Source of the DNA: Corythucha ciliata
Lineage: Eukaryota > Arthropoda > Insecta > Hemiptera > Tingidae
Direction of reading: 5' to 3'
Assembly: GCA_038030265.1 (NCBI GenBank)
Contig: CM075939.1
Span: 34,267,253 to 34,331,252, forward strand
Length of the DNA stretch: 64,000 nucleotides
In this document: piece after piece, positions 1-12,395 of the stretch
Numbering within the stretch: position 1 is the stretch's first letter
How the letters are laid out: each line of letters begins with the position of its first letter
Made by a program: the position numbers and the translations under genes
Notes under the pieces: model-generated
What the model was told of the DNA's origin: nothing
Seen by the model: only the letters and a program-made list of their open reading frames with translations
Databases searched by the model: none

Positions 1-68
1 TGGTCATATTTAGTCATTTTCTTCAGAAAAAAATGTCTCCAGCGATTTTTATTTTATATGTTACTTCC

Positions 69-97
69 TCATTGCTGTTCTAAGAGAACAGCAATGA
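69..97. repeat. 13-bp perfect hairpin
   Basis: A 13-base arm (69-81) is repeated as its exact reverse complement at 85-97 with a 3-base loop. Nothing around it suggests a gene, so it may be the core of a small palindromic MITE. No flanking target duplication was found. Confidence 0.5.
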
Positions 98-299
98 AGT
101 AGGAATGGAGTAAGAACTTTGCCAGTGGCTTTCATGCCCCAATACTTCAGATTGAAGGCCAATGGAAAAAGTGGGGGAAGAACCGTGAGAAATGGGCCCA
201 TTCCTCACGGTTGGATTTCATGTCGCACGGTCAGGAGCAATAACCCTCGCTGCACCTTCCACGGAAGGTAGCAAAGTAGATTATTTCGAACGACTGCAG

Positions 300-850
300 G
301 AAAACAGACTTATTTTACTCAATTTTTTTAATGCAAAATTAATCATTTCAACGATGCGAATAGCCATTTTGACCATTTTTCGGCGCCGATATACCTACAC
401 AGTTTGGCCATTTTCAATATTCGAATTGTGAGTTGCGCCATTTGCGGTGTTCAAAGTGTCAGTATGTATAGCTTGTATAGCGCGTGAATAACCAGTTTGG
501 CTATTTAAAGGCGCGCATATAATCAGTTTAGCCATCATCATTGCACGATTGCTTTTTCTGGTTCGTGAGTAGTCGGCTTTGCCATTTTTGGGGCACGGAT
601 CGTCTGTTTATAAACCCCGCGAAATTAGTTTGGTTGAGGAGCCAAACCCGTGAAATTGCCGGTGTTTGCGTGTATCAAACCAGCAAACTTGATTTCTCAC
701 AGAGCCAAACTAGCAAAATTTTAGAGTGCACCTTCCACGCGGAATTATGTTTTTTGAAGAGCCAAACACGCCAAATTGGAATTTTCAACGACTAATAAAC
801 CCCGAAAAATTAGTTCTTTGAAGTTCCAAAACCGTGAAATTAGGCTACGC
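300..850. repeat. Degenerate array, 'gccaaac..cgtgaaatt' type
   Basis: Irregularly spaced variants of 'gagccaaac(a/c)cg' followed by 'gaaatt' or 'aaattg' recur through this stretch (for example near 645, 705, 760 and 825), preceded by 'agtttggccatttt' variants between 360 and 600. Unit length is not constant. The short open frames here are by-products of the array, not genes. It belongs to the same loose class as the arrays at 7.0, 7.9, 42.4, 49.1 and 53.3 kb. Confidence 0.55.
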
Positions 851-3469
851 TCCTCTGACCATGTTTCACTTCACACTCGTTTCATGTTTGGTCCATGCTT
901 TGTGAATTACCTATAACACACATTAGGACAACTGACTCAAAATACGACGTCGTCAGTAGTGTTTGGTGGTGATGCGGTGGGGCAGGTGGGGGTAAAACAG
1001 CTCAATGAACAGCTGACTATTGCCTCCTCCCACAATATGTCGACTGGCTTCACATTTTACTCAAGAGAGGAATTTGACCTCCATCGACAAATCCATGTCA
1101 AGGACAGACACATCCACACCGGCAGACATGCCGATCAAGAAAATACAAAACGTGGAAACTTTAAACGCCAAAGGTTGAGAAAGTTTGTTTTCTAAAGCAA
1201 GAAATGATCACCATTTATACTGAACAACCTTTTGCATATTCGAGAAAGCAATAATGCTTAACTAACTTTTTAGATACATGTTCCTTCTTCTTATGAAGGT
1301 ATCAAAATGCCGTTTTTACGGGTGCCTAATAATTAGCTACCTATACTTGTTTGCTCCATCCCCTCTCCTGCTAGACCTTTACAGTTCGATCATTATAAAA
1401 ACTTATTTCGTTGCGTGTACAATATCATTTCCCTCGAAGAGTGTTATTTTGAAATTAACAAGGGGATGACCTTAATTCATAAAAGTGTGGGTCTGGGGCT
1501 ATTCGAGGTCAGCTTCAGCTCTTTGAACATGATTATTCCCTATAATTTCGTAACCAAAATTAATTGTGGGACAATCAGTGAAAGTGGCCGTTGCGTTAAG
1601 ACGCGAAACCCCACGATTTTTCATATTCACATCCGCACCCTGCGAATAGGTTGATGAGCAAGTAAACCCTTTAATTGATTGGACCGAAATGCAATCAGTC
1701 AAACCAGCCACGATATTGTTTCCATGTGATGTTCCATGTGAAAATATGAGAATGTTAAAAATATTTATTTCTCTTTTTCTGGACATCCCCGCAAAATAAA
1801 GGCATCTCTTATAGTATCTTCTCTCAGTGGGCCTTGATTAATTGTTCGCTGGGGTTCACAAACGTCTTTTCCTCACCATGTTGATTAAAATGTCTGTCTT
1901 TTTGTTCCAATTTTTATTCTCATCTTTCTAGAATTCAAAAGATGGCCAAGACGTATAGTGTGTCAGTGTACTTGATCTTATGAATCTCGACCATACAACG
2001 ATAATACATTTTTCAGGATATATTTTACTCTTGCCGTGTTCACTAACACTTGATCAGTGGCTCCATTCCGAGAACCGGTCGCGAATCATTTTGGCAAGCA
2101 CAAAACGTGCTTACACGTGTGATTTTCATTTGTGCTTTTACTGGGCTATTCTAGAACAAAAATGAATTCTCTAATAAGTAGTAATTATCACACCCTTGAT
2201 GGTTGTATAGAGAGCACATTAAATATTTTCAATTGTGATGATCACGAGTTTATAATTTTTCCAGCAGTTCTCAATCAATTTTGAGGTAGCCAAAATGCAT
2301 TCTGATTAGGATATGGTTTTAAGTTTTCAAGATCTGTCCCTCTTTCACACTCTGTATCCTACATACAAATTGCCCTCACATCCAGCGCTAAAATTCTTTC
2401 GAATGCTAATTTATAACGCTTGAATCGGTTGTTGCAATCGACAGTCGTGGCAGATGCACAATGCACACAATTATCGAATTAGATAACATAATACAGAGAA
2501 GAGCAGCAGTGACAGTCTGCGTTATCTACATCCCTGAGAGGCCGTCACAGTCTATAACAGTCAAAAACGAATCTCTTTCGTGAGATTCATTTTTGACTGT
2601 GATAGAAAACGTACGGCAGAACACCAAAGAACTGTAATTATCCGTACGACAGCAGTCTCATTGCAAGTATATCACGTTGCCCATACCACGCAAGTAAAAG
2701 TTCTGCCGAACGTTTTCGGCTTGCTTCAGTAACCCAAGGGGAAAAAAGGTTCCGCTGGAATTTCTTTGTTGCCTGGGACCCTTTCATGAGCAATTTTCGC
2801 TATGAGAACGCTTGCTTCCATGCCCCCGCGATCATAACAGTTCTCGGTCGGACAGACCGAATATCCTCATCTACAGCTAACTTTGACGTAAAATGAGCCG
2901 TAAAACAGTTAAAGACACATGAGTTCAAGCTATTTTTCAAATAACCTGTGATAAGTTAACAAAACTAGTTTATCTAATAGCCGTTTTCATCAAATTAACA
3001 GGACCATCCCATAAGAATACAGTTTTTGTTGTTAGGGAATTTTCTCCTACTGCGTGTATCTCGACACCTTTGCTATGCATCAATGTCGTAACGTCAACGG
3101 CGAGGACGCTACAACGCATTGTTCACAAAAAGCAGTGAAGGGGTTCGAGAATAGTGTCACTTTTAACGCTATTATGTCTTAAGCGGTTGAAGCTACAAAA
3201 ACCTTGTCGAAGACTAATTTTTGAGGACTTTTTGTCAACATTGTTTTGTTATCTCATGAGGTTTTGGGTGGAACCTACAGTTTACGAACTACAGGTAATA
3301 AAGTGAAAAATTATGCACGTTTTGCTACGTCCAGCAGCTAGCTCGTGGGCTAGAGGCGGGGACTTTTGAGTAAACCATCTCCAGACCCCTCCGAACAAAT
3401 CCCAATCACAGCTTTAGAGTTACCAGCTGGTTCAATCTATGCCTTTCTAAGAAGCATTCGTAGAAGCAT
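851..3469. other. Non-coding stretch with two nested inverted repeats
   Basis: No convincing exon was seen. It contains a 19-bp inverted repeat with one mismatch (2557-2575 against 2582-2600). Just outside it is a second pair built on 'gaaaacgt' and 'gcagaac' (about 2605-2622 against 2699-2718). Together these may be a decayed palindromic MITE of about 170 bp. Confidence 0.4.
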
Positions 3470-3850
3470 GTCCCAAATATAGGGAATTTGGCTGCCCCTG
3501 ATAAGATAGACGCTCATATCCGTATTTTGCTCCAAAAGCCTTCCGAATGAGTCAAGTTACAAGATTGTGTTATTTCGTCTAATTAATATCCCAAATTTAG
3601 GGACTTTGACTGGCCGCCAATAACAGCAAATGCCCCATGCAGACGCTCATAAATCTTATTCAGCTCCGAAAAACCTACTGAGTGAGTCAAATTACAAGAC
3701 TACGTTCTTTCAACTAGATGGTTTTCTAAATTTAGGGAAATTGACTAGCCGCGGAGGGCAAGTGCCCCAGGCAGACGCTCATACTCATATTGAGCCCCAC
3801 AAAAGCTATCAAATGGAACAAGTTTCATGACTATCTTCTTTCGGTTGAAT
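3470..3850 (+). repeat. Tandem repeat, about 125 bp x 3
   Basis: Three diverged consecutive copies each carry, in the same order, 'aaat(a/t)tagggaa', 'gactggccgc', 'agacgctcat' and 'gagtcaa(g/a)ttacaaga'. They begin near 3472, 3592 and 3725. The third is the most diverged. This is a short local satellite rather than a gene; the open frame at 3630-3830 is a consequence of it. Confidence 0.7.
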
Positions 3851-6800
3851 GGGACTGTGGCCAGCTCACGAACTATTAGACATAGTGCGGCTTTTTTCCA
3901 CTCCAAACAAGCCAATAATTTTACACTTATTATGGGCTGTTAGCAATTCATGGGGTGCCCGCTTCTGCACTCCACACTGCAGTGTACGAAAACGTATACG
4001 TTCTTCATGCTTGTTTTGGTTTCCTAGTGTCAACGATTTTGTTTGGCGAGCGTGTCTACCCTCACGGTTTGCGGCAATGCTGTGGATTTCAAGTTTTCCG
4101 TTGGCAAGCTGCATTTGCTCGTTGAAGAGAACATACGTGTATTATAGGAATGGAGTGAAGAGTACGCTGAGCGAGTAAGGATGATTCGCCTTTCCAAAAT
4201 AACATTTCAGTTCGTTCTTACATCAATCCACCATGAAGAGGTCAGGGGGGGGGGGAGCAGTGAAGTTCTCAACCACTATCGAAAGCAGGCCCGATCAAGA
4301 TCAACAACCGTGAACTCGAGACAAAAAAAATGTAAGTAATTACTTGTCATTTATTCGTCTGGTCGTTTGACCCCATTAAAGGGGTAACCGGAAAGCAACG
4401 CACCGGTCAGTCAGCAACGTTCAAAGGAGAACGGCTGGCGTTATTTTCCCTTCAATTTCCGAGTTAATGTTCCTTGAATCCCACCATAAAGAAGACCTTC
4501 CTTCCTCAAACTTGTGGTCTTTTTTTTTGTAATTTATTTGAACTCCTGAACTTTTTATCGTCTCAGACAGTTAAACGAAGAAGAAAAAATAGGCCTGGGA
4601 CCTAGACGAAAGCTTCGGTTTGAATAATTCTCCTTATAACCTGTTTCTTTTTCACTCACTCTCTTTCGTTCCCTGAAAGAAACTTTTTAACGCGCCAATT
4701 TTAATGCCTGGAATCATCGACTTGTCGGAAGCCGAGGAAATTACCGTTTCAGTCCAAAGGAAAACATTAATTTACAACTGGTTTTAGAGAAGGGAGATCG
4801 ACTATGACCCGCACAACACGACAACGTTGCATGAATTTGCCGATAACCAAACATTGTTTCTGAATAATGATTTTGAATTAATTCTTTGGACAAACTCTTT
4901 ATTTGTATTTATCGTCGGTTCACTTTACCCCATCCTCCTCATTCTCATCCTCTCATGCCCCGAACTTTCTGTCTAGACAAGCTTGAAAAGAGACGCCACG
5001 CGCCGTGAGCGGAACTCTTTTGGAATCATTAATAGTAAAAATAACAAAACATAGGGTTGGAATTCGAACAATGAAGGAAAATAAATTTTACATGTAGTCC
5101 TTGACCTACAGAGTCCTCTCAGGAAAAAAGTAGGGTTGCTCATTCATCATGAAAAAGGACCAGTAATTTTGTTTTATTATTAATTCGACATTGTGTGTTT
5201 TATTGATTTGTTGGACGATTAGGAGGCCTAACACTTGACTAGGTTTTTGTGTGTGCACAGTTCCAATACATATCACCCTTCCCTTTTCTCTGGAATTATG
5301 AGCTGGAGGCACTTTTAAAAAGGCTGCGTGACTTATTAGAGATCCTATTATCCATGCTTATAGCGATGATCTCTTTGGCACGTTTTTCGATCTTATCTCC
5401 ATCCGCGGCGTATAAGGGCAGATGAGAAAATTTTTCGATTCTGTAAATCAATTAAATTAATATTTTGTTTTCTTCTTGTTTAACCTTATAATTGTCTTCG
5501 GTAAATCAATCGGATAGGCTCCTTTGACGTAATAATTTGTTCGGAATCAGCTACACAAAGAGAACCAATCAGAGTACTTACTATGAGTTTAAACTTAATG
5601 GAGAAGGTACGAAGTCTAGACTTTAGTTTCTAACTCAAATTTATCGGCCTGATGTGACTGAACTACAAAAAAATAAACTTAAGAAATCGTTTAACCCCCT
5701 CCTACCACCTTTTCCTTTATGTTTCGTGTTTGAAAAACGAGGGCTCTAAGGCTACTATCGCATTCAATGAGTTTTAAGACACTGATATTTGGCACGCAAA
5801 AACCTTGATATCTTGCCTACATTCCTTCCATAATTTTGTTTCGTTTAGTCTCTTAATTTACGAGACGAAAAGGGTTGGGATGGCTGCGTGGGTAAGAAAT
5901 CAATATTTGGCTTTGCGTGTCGCACTTGACACGTTCAGAGGACCATACGCTTTGATCGGTGACAAAGCATAGTGTTCATGGCAACTGGACGTAACTAGTT
6001 TATCTGATTTTTTTTTCTTTCCTGATTTTGGGAATAGCAAGTACATAATAACGTTTCAGGATGTTTCAATTTTGTAAGATTATTTTAATTCTGTGAAAAA
6101 TTGTAAACAGACTAACGAAGTTTCCAGGAAATGCAAATCAGGAAGAAAAAGAGATTAAGGGAACAGAAAGCGCCTGAGCGTTTCAGTAGTTTAAGAACGA
6201 GGAAGGGGGAAGTTGGTTCGGGCCCGGAAACAAAGCGAGAAGAGGCGCTTCCATGTCCTTGGAGCGACCTTGGCGTTGCGAAGGCGGCAGGAATTTATTT
6301 TGGTCCCTCCAAATAAAGTGGGGGGTGTACAGAAGCGATGTGTGGGGAATGAGGGGGGGTGTAGTGAGGGGGCGGCCCTTCAAAGTGGAGGAAGAGTGTC
6401 GGATGGTTTGAGGGGGTTAGCTCTCTGCCAATCAATAAAACAGTCTGTGGGGCGGCTCTGCCCACTCCCCCGCCACCATAGCCCACTCTCTTCGAAACCC
6501 CCTATTTATCCTTTCACAACTTCCGCAACTCGCACTTTTCCTGCTCGTTTCCCCATTTTTCATTTTAAAACTGGGTCAGTTGGTTGAAACCCTTCTTCTT
6601 TATCTGTGAAGCGTCGGATTTTCTTCTAGCTTTTTTCTTTTCTCCTTCCCTCTTCCTGCTATCTTTTTTAGTATGTTTTCGCTAGACGGCCAAGGGTGTT
6701 TTTAACGTCTGCTTGTTATTAGTGAAACTTAGATAGGAAAAGTTGAGGGGAGAAGGGATCGAAGAGAAGAATAGAGAAAGAGAACTCAGGATTGAACTTT

Positions 6801-7030
6801 TCTGAATCAGATTTAGGTTACAAAAATCAGGCCGAGAATTTCCTACTTCCCTTCGACGAGAGCAAAGAGAAATTTATTAGCAGTCATTTTCAAGAACGGG
6901 CGTAACTTAAGGCCGCGGAAGCTAGTTACTCAAAGTCAAAGTCTCTACATTACATTTGAAGGGAGAGGACGCATTAAACTTACTTTTAGTTTACATTTAT
7001 AGGCGTATCCCCAACCAGCCAACGGGGGGC
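3851..7030. other. Non-coding stretch, no gene seen
   Basis: No splice-consistent coding region was found. There is an 11-base G tract at 4245-4255 followed by 'agcagt', the same junction as at the G12 tract at 7689. A G-rich plus-strand stretch lies at 6310-6410. Open frames here are short, overlap on both strands and lack any recognisable domain. Confidence 0.4.
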
Positions 7031-7039
7031 ATGGGTGGG

Positions 7040-7570
7040 CAGTTGCCCTCCCCTAGAATCAAAACAGCAGATTTCGTGGGGCAGCTGCCCTCCGCCCAAA
7101 TTCCATCAAAAGATAAAATCCAACACATTTGTAATCATTAAAACTTTCGCAGGACTTGCTCAGCAACAGAACCAATTCCTCGAATTTCGCTCACTAATAC
7201 ATTTATGTACACCAATTTCGCTGGTTTTTCTTTGTTTTTCGTGGTAAAAACCAAATTTCGCACACTACAACCTCTGCCTCTGATTTCGACCACTAAGACA
7301 TCACTTTTAATGATATTTCTTGCAGAAAAACAAGAAAAAAGTTTTTCCACAAATTTATCCATAAAACCAATTTTGTGGATTTTTCTCACTAAAAAAAAAA
7401 ACAAGACATTTTCGCATATCGGGTTCACCAAAAATAAAAAAATTCGCGGATGTTTGTTGCTGACAAACCGATTTCGAGGGTCGGCATAGTTTGGATACCG
7501 ATTTTGCTGATTTTTGTACAAAAATCCCATTTTCGCAGGTTCAACGCGCAATTTCGTGTGTTTTGGCTAA
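7040..7570. repeat. Degenerate array, 'atttcg..ggttt' type
   Basis: Repeated variants of 'aaatttcg(c/t)' separated by 'ggtttttctt' or 'actaa' spacers recur about every 40 bases. The overlapping 137-aa minus-strand and 94-aa plus-strand open frames in this stretch arise because the repeat lacks stop codons. Neither looks like a protein. Confidence 0.55.
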
Positions 7571-7688
7571 GCTCAAAACGTGTTTAGCCCGCTGTGCCAT
7601 CCAGACTTATGGTGGGAGAGGAAATGCCAGCTCTGTTTATCGTCTCAGGTCTAAAATTTAAAGTTTAGCTCCAAAAGTATCACTTTCC

Positions 7689-8924
7689 GGGGGGGGGGGG
7701 AGCAGTTTCAGTTTTTCGACATAAAATCTTGAATAGAAGGCTGCAAACGACAGTTTTCCAACAGGTATTTATTTTTGGACAGATAGTGGCCGTTTCTAGG
7801 CAAATTTATTCTCTGATTACCATAAATTGACGTGATTGTAACCTCCAGATCCTGTTATAAGCCTGCAAAAAGGCAATGGTGCATCTGTTATTTTGCCCAG
7901 TGAAGCTGCCCAGTGCCCACAAGCGTGGATCCAGTTTTTCTCAAGAGTAGTTGCATTGAGTTTTTTCCCCCGATTTTACTCGTGAATGAGCTCTATTTTT
8001 AGTCTCGAATTGACGTTTTCCTTCATTTTAGCTGAAACTGAGTGTTTTTTCTCAATTATACCTCGAACTAGCCCATTGTCTTCATTTTAGCCGTGAGAAG
8101 GTCTCAAAAAGCCGTGAAATAACTCATTTTTGATGTACTATTTCAATTACGCCAGCTCTGGGCATCGCCTAACCGTGAATGGGTTCCGTAAAAGAGCAGT
8201 TTTTCCTCGATTTAAACTGCGGATGAACGTTATTTCTCAATTTTAGCCGAGACAATTCAACCAACTGATGATCAACAATTATTGATGTTTTAATCCCAAT
8301 TCTGCCTTAAGCAATTTTTTTCCTTCAAATTTTAGCAGTGAAAAGGTCCTCATAATTCACATAGCGAAATCCTGCGAACGAACAATATTCTTTAATTTTA
8401 GCCGTGAATAAACACTTTTTCAAAAATGTATGCGCTAAGTCACACTCTTTCTCAATTGTACCCGCAAAATTGCTTTATGTATAAAAACGGTCAATTAAAT
8501 CACTTTCTCGCCATTTTTACCCAGAAGTTGGTTTGAGAAACCTCGAACTGGCGCCTTCTCTCAATTTCACCTGCGTGAATGATCTCCATTTCTCATTTTT
8601 AGCCGTGAATTGGCGCTTTCCCTCAATTTTAGCCGCAAATGAGTGATTTTTCTAAATTGTACATTGAACGAGCAATTTATTTATATGTGAAAAGAGCTCT
8701 ATGAACCGTCAAATATCGTATTTCCTTAATTTCGGCCCGGACTTTGCATCGCAAAATCGCAAATTGGTGTGTTTTCTAAATTTCAACCGCGAATAATGAG
8801 ATTTATTTTTCAAGTTTAACGTGAATCAGCGCTATTTCTCAATTCTAGCCGCAAAATGTCCTTTTCTGGATTTCATTCGCGAACGAGCACTTTTTCTCAA
8901 GACGGGCGCCCCCCCCCCCCACTG
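7689..8924. repeat. Array bounded by G12 and C12 tracts
   Basis: The stretch between a 12-base G tract (7689-7700) and a 12-base C tract (8909-8920, ending 'actg') consists mainly of the degenerate unit 'ctcaattttagccgtgaat', in at least fifteen variants spaced 30 to 60 bases apart. The G-rich left edge and C-rich right edge would be an inverted terminal pair, so the whole may be a 1.2-kb non-autonomous element like the one at 48767-50366. No target duplication was identified, so the mobile-element reading is an inference. Confidence 0.5.
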
Positions 8925-9476
8925 TAGATCACCCTGGAGCCCCTGTCCCCAACCTTGGTTTGCTTCTGATAGCCTGCCCATCGATCATTATCTGATCGTC
9001 CTCTTTCGTCTCCATGTGGCGCCACTTCAAGGAGAAAAAATTTCGCTCCGGCAGCTGGCGATTGTCTAGCTCACGTAGTTTTTATCGAAATCCTGACGCT
9101 GCAGCAGTCTAAGTTTAAGCAACATCTCGAGGAATGTGAGGGAGAAGAGAATGAGGACCACTCGGTTGAAATTCTCTATTTCGAGAAAAAAAGGAAAATA
9201 ATGAACAGCTTAGAAGCACTGGAGATTCATGAAGAACTTCGCACGGGTGAAAATGTTCTAAATGAAAGACAAGAGTCTGCGTGCACTCCTCTCCTATCCG
9301 TGTTAAATTATGTTTTGGTGGGAGGAGGTGGTTTTAGTGAGGAGCTCACTACCTCAAGCTTCAACATCCCAATATGATTTGTTTCGTTAATGTTTGACCC
9401 TCCTCGTACTGTTTGCTGCCGGGTTTGTTTAAGCTGAACTTAATGGTAATCAAAGGCTACTTCGAAGTGAAATCAT
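8925..9476. other. Non-coding stretch, nothing recognised
   Basis: No repeat, exon or RNA gene could be supported here. Confidence 0.4.
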
Positions 9477-9598
9477 CGTACCGAATATAATGCTTCTGGA
9501 ATCAACTGGTGATTTGTAGTGATTTTTTTTACCAGTTCAAGCCATATTACCCCTCACCCCTCATCCAAGTCGACGATTTGGCCCAAATGCAATACCAG
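9477..9598 (+). repeat. Left half of a local duplicate, split by hAT
   Basis: The block 'accgaatataatgcttctgg' onward to 'gcaatacca' recurs at 13217-13330 as 'accgaatatgatgcttctgg'. The right half of this copy continues after the transposon at 13042-13120 ('ccgctaaat', 'ttcttcgagag'), matching 13331-13400. The two copies show that the hAT element landed in one member of a pre-existing duplication. Confidence 0.85.
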
Positions 9599-10289
9599 CA
9601 GTGGCGGCTCGTGGTCAAAAATATTGGCGGGGCACTTCTACAGCATTTCTTAGCAATCTTCCTTTAGGGATATCCCATTAGATCAGGGCGCCTTTTGACC
9701 GTTTGATGAAAGTTAGAGATCTGCATATTCCCCACAATGATTCGTAGCTGGGGCATTAAACAATACCGCTGGAGATTTCTTGTAATGGAAGCAGGTCTTG
9801 TAAGTTTTATGAAACTGGGTACTGGTCATCAAAATGGTAATGTGAAAATAGCGAAATGCAGGTAACAGCTGACCATGCTGCTGCTCCTGTACAGTGAATA
9901 GCTAAGAAAATAATTGAGATGGATTGCCCAGCCTCTCACCAGCTCGTTAAAGAGTTAACGCCACACAGCACCAACAATATTACTTCAATTTTAATTGATA
10001 CACAATCATGCATTAGCGGATATTACTTGAGGAAACCAGGAACCAGGACTTACCACGAGGAGATGGGTGCAATGAAGTCCCCCCTACCCAGCCAACCAAC
10101 CATCCACCTGAGTAGGTAATGTAGAAGTGCCCCAAATACGTTGATAATATAAAATATACGAACGTATTCAAACAAGTTGTAATTATTTTAAAAAATATCA
10201 AATAAACAGAAAGAACGAATACAAATAACGATAAATACGAATTCCAAGAACGAATTAATTAAAAACTAAGTCAAAACCAAACTAATAAA

Positions 10290-12395
10290 TTATTTGTAAA
10301 CAAAATCCATTCTTCTGTTTTTCAGTTGAGCGAATTTGTCCATGACTTTCGAGTTGAAATCAGGGATATTTGTAATGAAATCCCTCTCTATGGATAAAAC
10401 AGCAAGAGCATTTAGCCGTTCTTGTGAAATCGTGGACCTTAAAAACGTCTTGATCCTTTTTAAAGTAGAAAAGGCCCTTTCTGATTCCGCGGTGGTCATT
10501 GGAGTAGTGACAAGTACTTGAAGCAGTTTTACTGTTTCTGAATAAACTTCATTTAAATTGTTGTGCAAAAACAATTTCAATAGAGCGAGAGCTCCATTCG
10601 CAGCTACGAAATCGGATCGACAATAGATTATTATTAATTCCGACTTCAATCGAGGACCTTCTAAAAAGGGGTACGCATTGATCGTCACATCGAACTCCTT
10701 TTGGGGAAACTGCTTCGAATAATTTAAGAAAAGATCTGTATAAAACAATTTGGATGCTTGCAAATGGCCAGTAAAATCAAAGCGATCTTGTACTTGATTC
10801 AAAATTAAATCGCAAACTTCTATCGCTGAACTAAATTTGTTCGAAGGGGTATCATATTTTCTTTTACGTTTGTTCGTGGAAGCCGGTGGGGGTTCCTGAA
10901 TATTTTCCCTGACTTTCTGAACCTCATGTTTGAAATGGTCGATATTATTTCGAATTTGGACTGGGTCAGTGTCACGTTTTTGCATTTGAGCGAAAAGTAT
11001 GTCAACGTGTGGCATAATTTTGTTGAAATGCTCAAGCCAGAAATTGAAGCTATCGTCTTCGAGGGATGCCAGCAAGCCACTGGATTCCCTAATGGTTATA
11101 GAGTTAAAATTTCCACTCTCACAAATGTCCTCGAACGTTTCGATAAGTGCATCGCGATATTCGTGCACTGATTGCACAAGCCTGGCATTAAAATTCCATC
11201 TTGTTTGGGATGGCCTCGGGATCCTACGGCGCTGGATGGCATTATCAAGGACTGAAATTCTTAGGGGTGAGCGGCTGAAAAAGGAAGAAATCCCCGACAA
11301 ATTGGCAAAAAATATTCGAACTTCGGTAATGGATGAAGTGGCTTCAATCATAGTCAGGTTAAGTTGGTGGGAGTAGCAGTGAAGATAATGTCCGTTGGGA
11401 TATTTGGCTTTAATGAGTGAATTTACTCCTCTATTTTTCCCTCTCATTACCGATGCCCCGTCGTATGTCTGGGCAACAAGTTTTTCATTTTTTCCTTTTA
11501 GAACGGTTTCTAACTGACTAGATAAGGTTTCAAAGATTCCCTCTGCTGAGCATGAGGTGGGACGACAAAACCGGTAAAATCTTTCGACTACAGAGCCGTC
11601 GGTCAAAACGTAGCGAAATATTGTGACTAGCTGAAATTTGGACGAGCAATCTGTAGTTTCATCAGCCTGAATTGAAATGAAAGGAGCACAACTCATTTCT
11701 TCATGCACCTGTTCTGTAAAAACGTCTAAAATGCAGTCTAAAAGTTCATTTTGGATTGTTTTGGAAGTGCCTTTAAATACAGAGGCTTTTTCCAGATGAA
11801 CTTTCAATGCAGAGTCTAACTCAGCAGCGAAATCGACTAAACCAAGAAATACTCCCTTGTGCGATGACCCAACAGTTTCGTCGTGACCCCGCAAGGCAAG
11901 TTCAAAAACACCGCAAAATTGTATGCAGTCTATTAATAACGACAAAACGTATCTATTGCGGTCGACACTTTCGTTATGGCGTTTGACGTTTAGGTGGTAG
12001 GCTGAATCTAATTGCAGGGCTATATTTACTTGACCCAAAAGTGCATATTCTGTGGCATTGTCCAAATGAGTTTTTGACATCTCATGGCATTTGGTCCTTT
12101 CACTCAAATGTTTGATGTCGGTGACTCCTTTCGAAGTCCACGCTTCATCGCCACCATACAAAACGCATACAAAACAAAACAAAGCATTTTTTTCCGGGCA
12201 ACCCGCCAACCAAGTCTTTTTATTGTACCACTGCTTGTTAAATTTGCGATTGCAGCTAGATTTCGCATTTTTCGCCACGCGTTGCACAATGTTCAACTCC
12301 GGTTTGGGAGGTCCTAGTTTTTTGACATCTAGTTTTTCTTCGTAAGTCAGGTCCTTGAACTTACGGCTCATCAAACATTTTATTGAGTTCATCAC
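10290..12395 (-). CDS. hAT transposase, ZMYM1-like (DUF4371)
   Basis: This single-exon, 701-aa reading frame is the transposase of the surrounding hAT element; it would act in the nucleus, bind the element ends and catalyse cut-and-paste transfer. Domains in order: a TTF-type zinc-finger-like region at about residues 45-115 (CFVC pair, then KCHEMSKTHLD); a DUF4371/RNase-H-like core with the first acidic motif ADETTD at about residue 245; YDGASVM with the second aspartate at about 315; the hAT cysteine-histidine motif HCYSHQLN just after; and a C-terminal hAT dimerisation region, TTAESERAFSTLKRIK, at about residues 635-655. Length is normal for the group. No frameshift or internal stop is present, so it may be functional. 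The start is the first of two consecutive Met codons; initiation at the second is equally possible. Opposite-strand frames are shadows. Confidence 0.93.
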   Translation of the reverse strand: MMNSIKCLMSRKFKDLTYEEKLDVKKLGPPKPELNIVQRVAKNAKSSCNRKFNKQWYNKKTWLAGCPEKNALFCFVCVLYGGDEAWTSKGVTDIKHLSERTKCHEMSKTHLDNATEYALLGQVNIALQLDSAYHLNVKRHNESVDRNRYVLSLLIDCIQFCGVFELALRGHDETVGSSHKGVFLGLVDFAAELDSALKVHLEKASVFKGTSKTIQNELLDCILDVFTEQVHEEMSCAPFISIQADETTDCSSKFQLVTIFRYVLTDGSVVERFYRFCRPTSCSAEGIFETLSSQLETVLKGKNEKLVAQTYDGASVMRGKNRGVNSLIKAKYPNGHYLHCYSHQLNLTMIEATSSITEVRIFFANLSGISSFFSRSPLRISVLDNAIQRRRIPRPSQTRWNFNARLVQSVHEYRDALIETFEDICESGNFNSITIRESSGLLASLEDDSFNFWLEHFNKIMPHVDILFAQMQKRDTDPVQIRNNIDHFKHEVQKVRENIQEPPPASTNKRKRKYDTPSNKFSSAIEVCDLILNQVQDRFDFTGHLQASKLFYTDLFLNYSKQFPQKEFDVTINAYPFLEGPRLKSELIIIYCRSDFVAANGALALLKLFLHNNLNEVYSETVKLLQVLVTTPMTTAESERAFSTLKRIKTFLRSTISQERLNALAVLSIERDFITNIPDFNSKVMDKFAQLKNRRMDFVYK

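Noticed and set aside
10336..12345. Plus-strand frames opposite the transposase (61-125 aa)
   Set aside because: They are shadows of the transposase reading frame without any domain.
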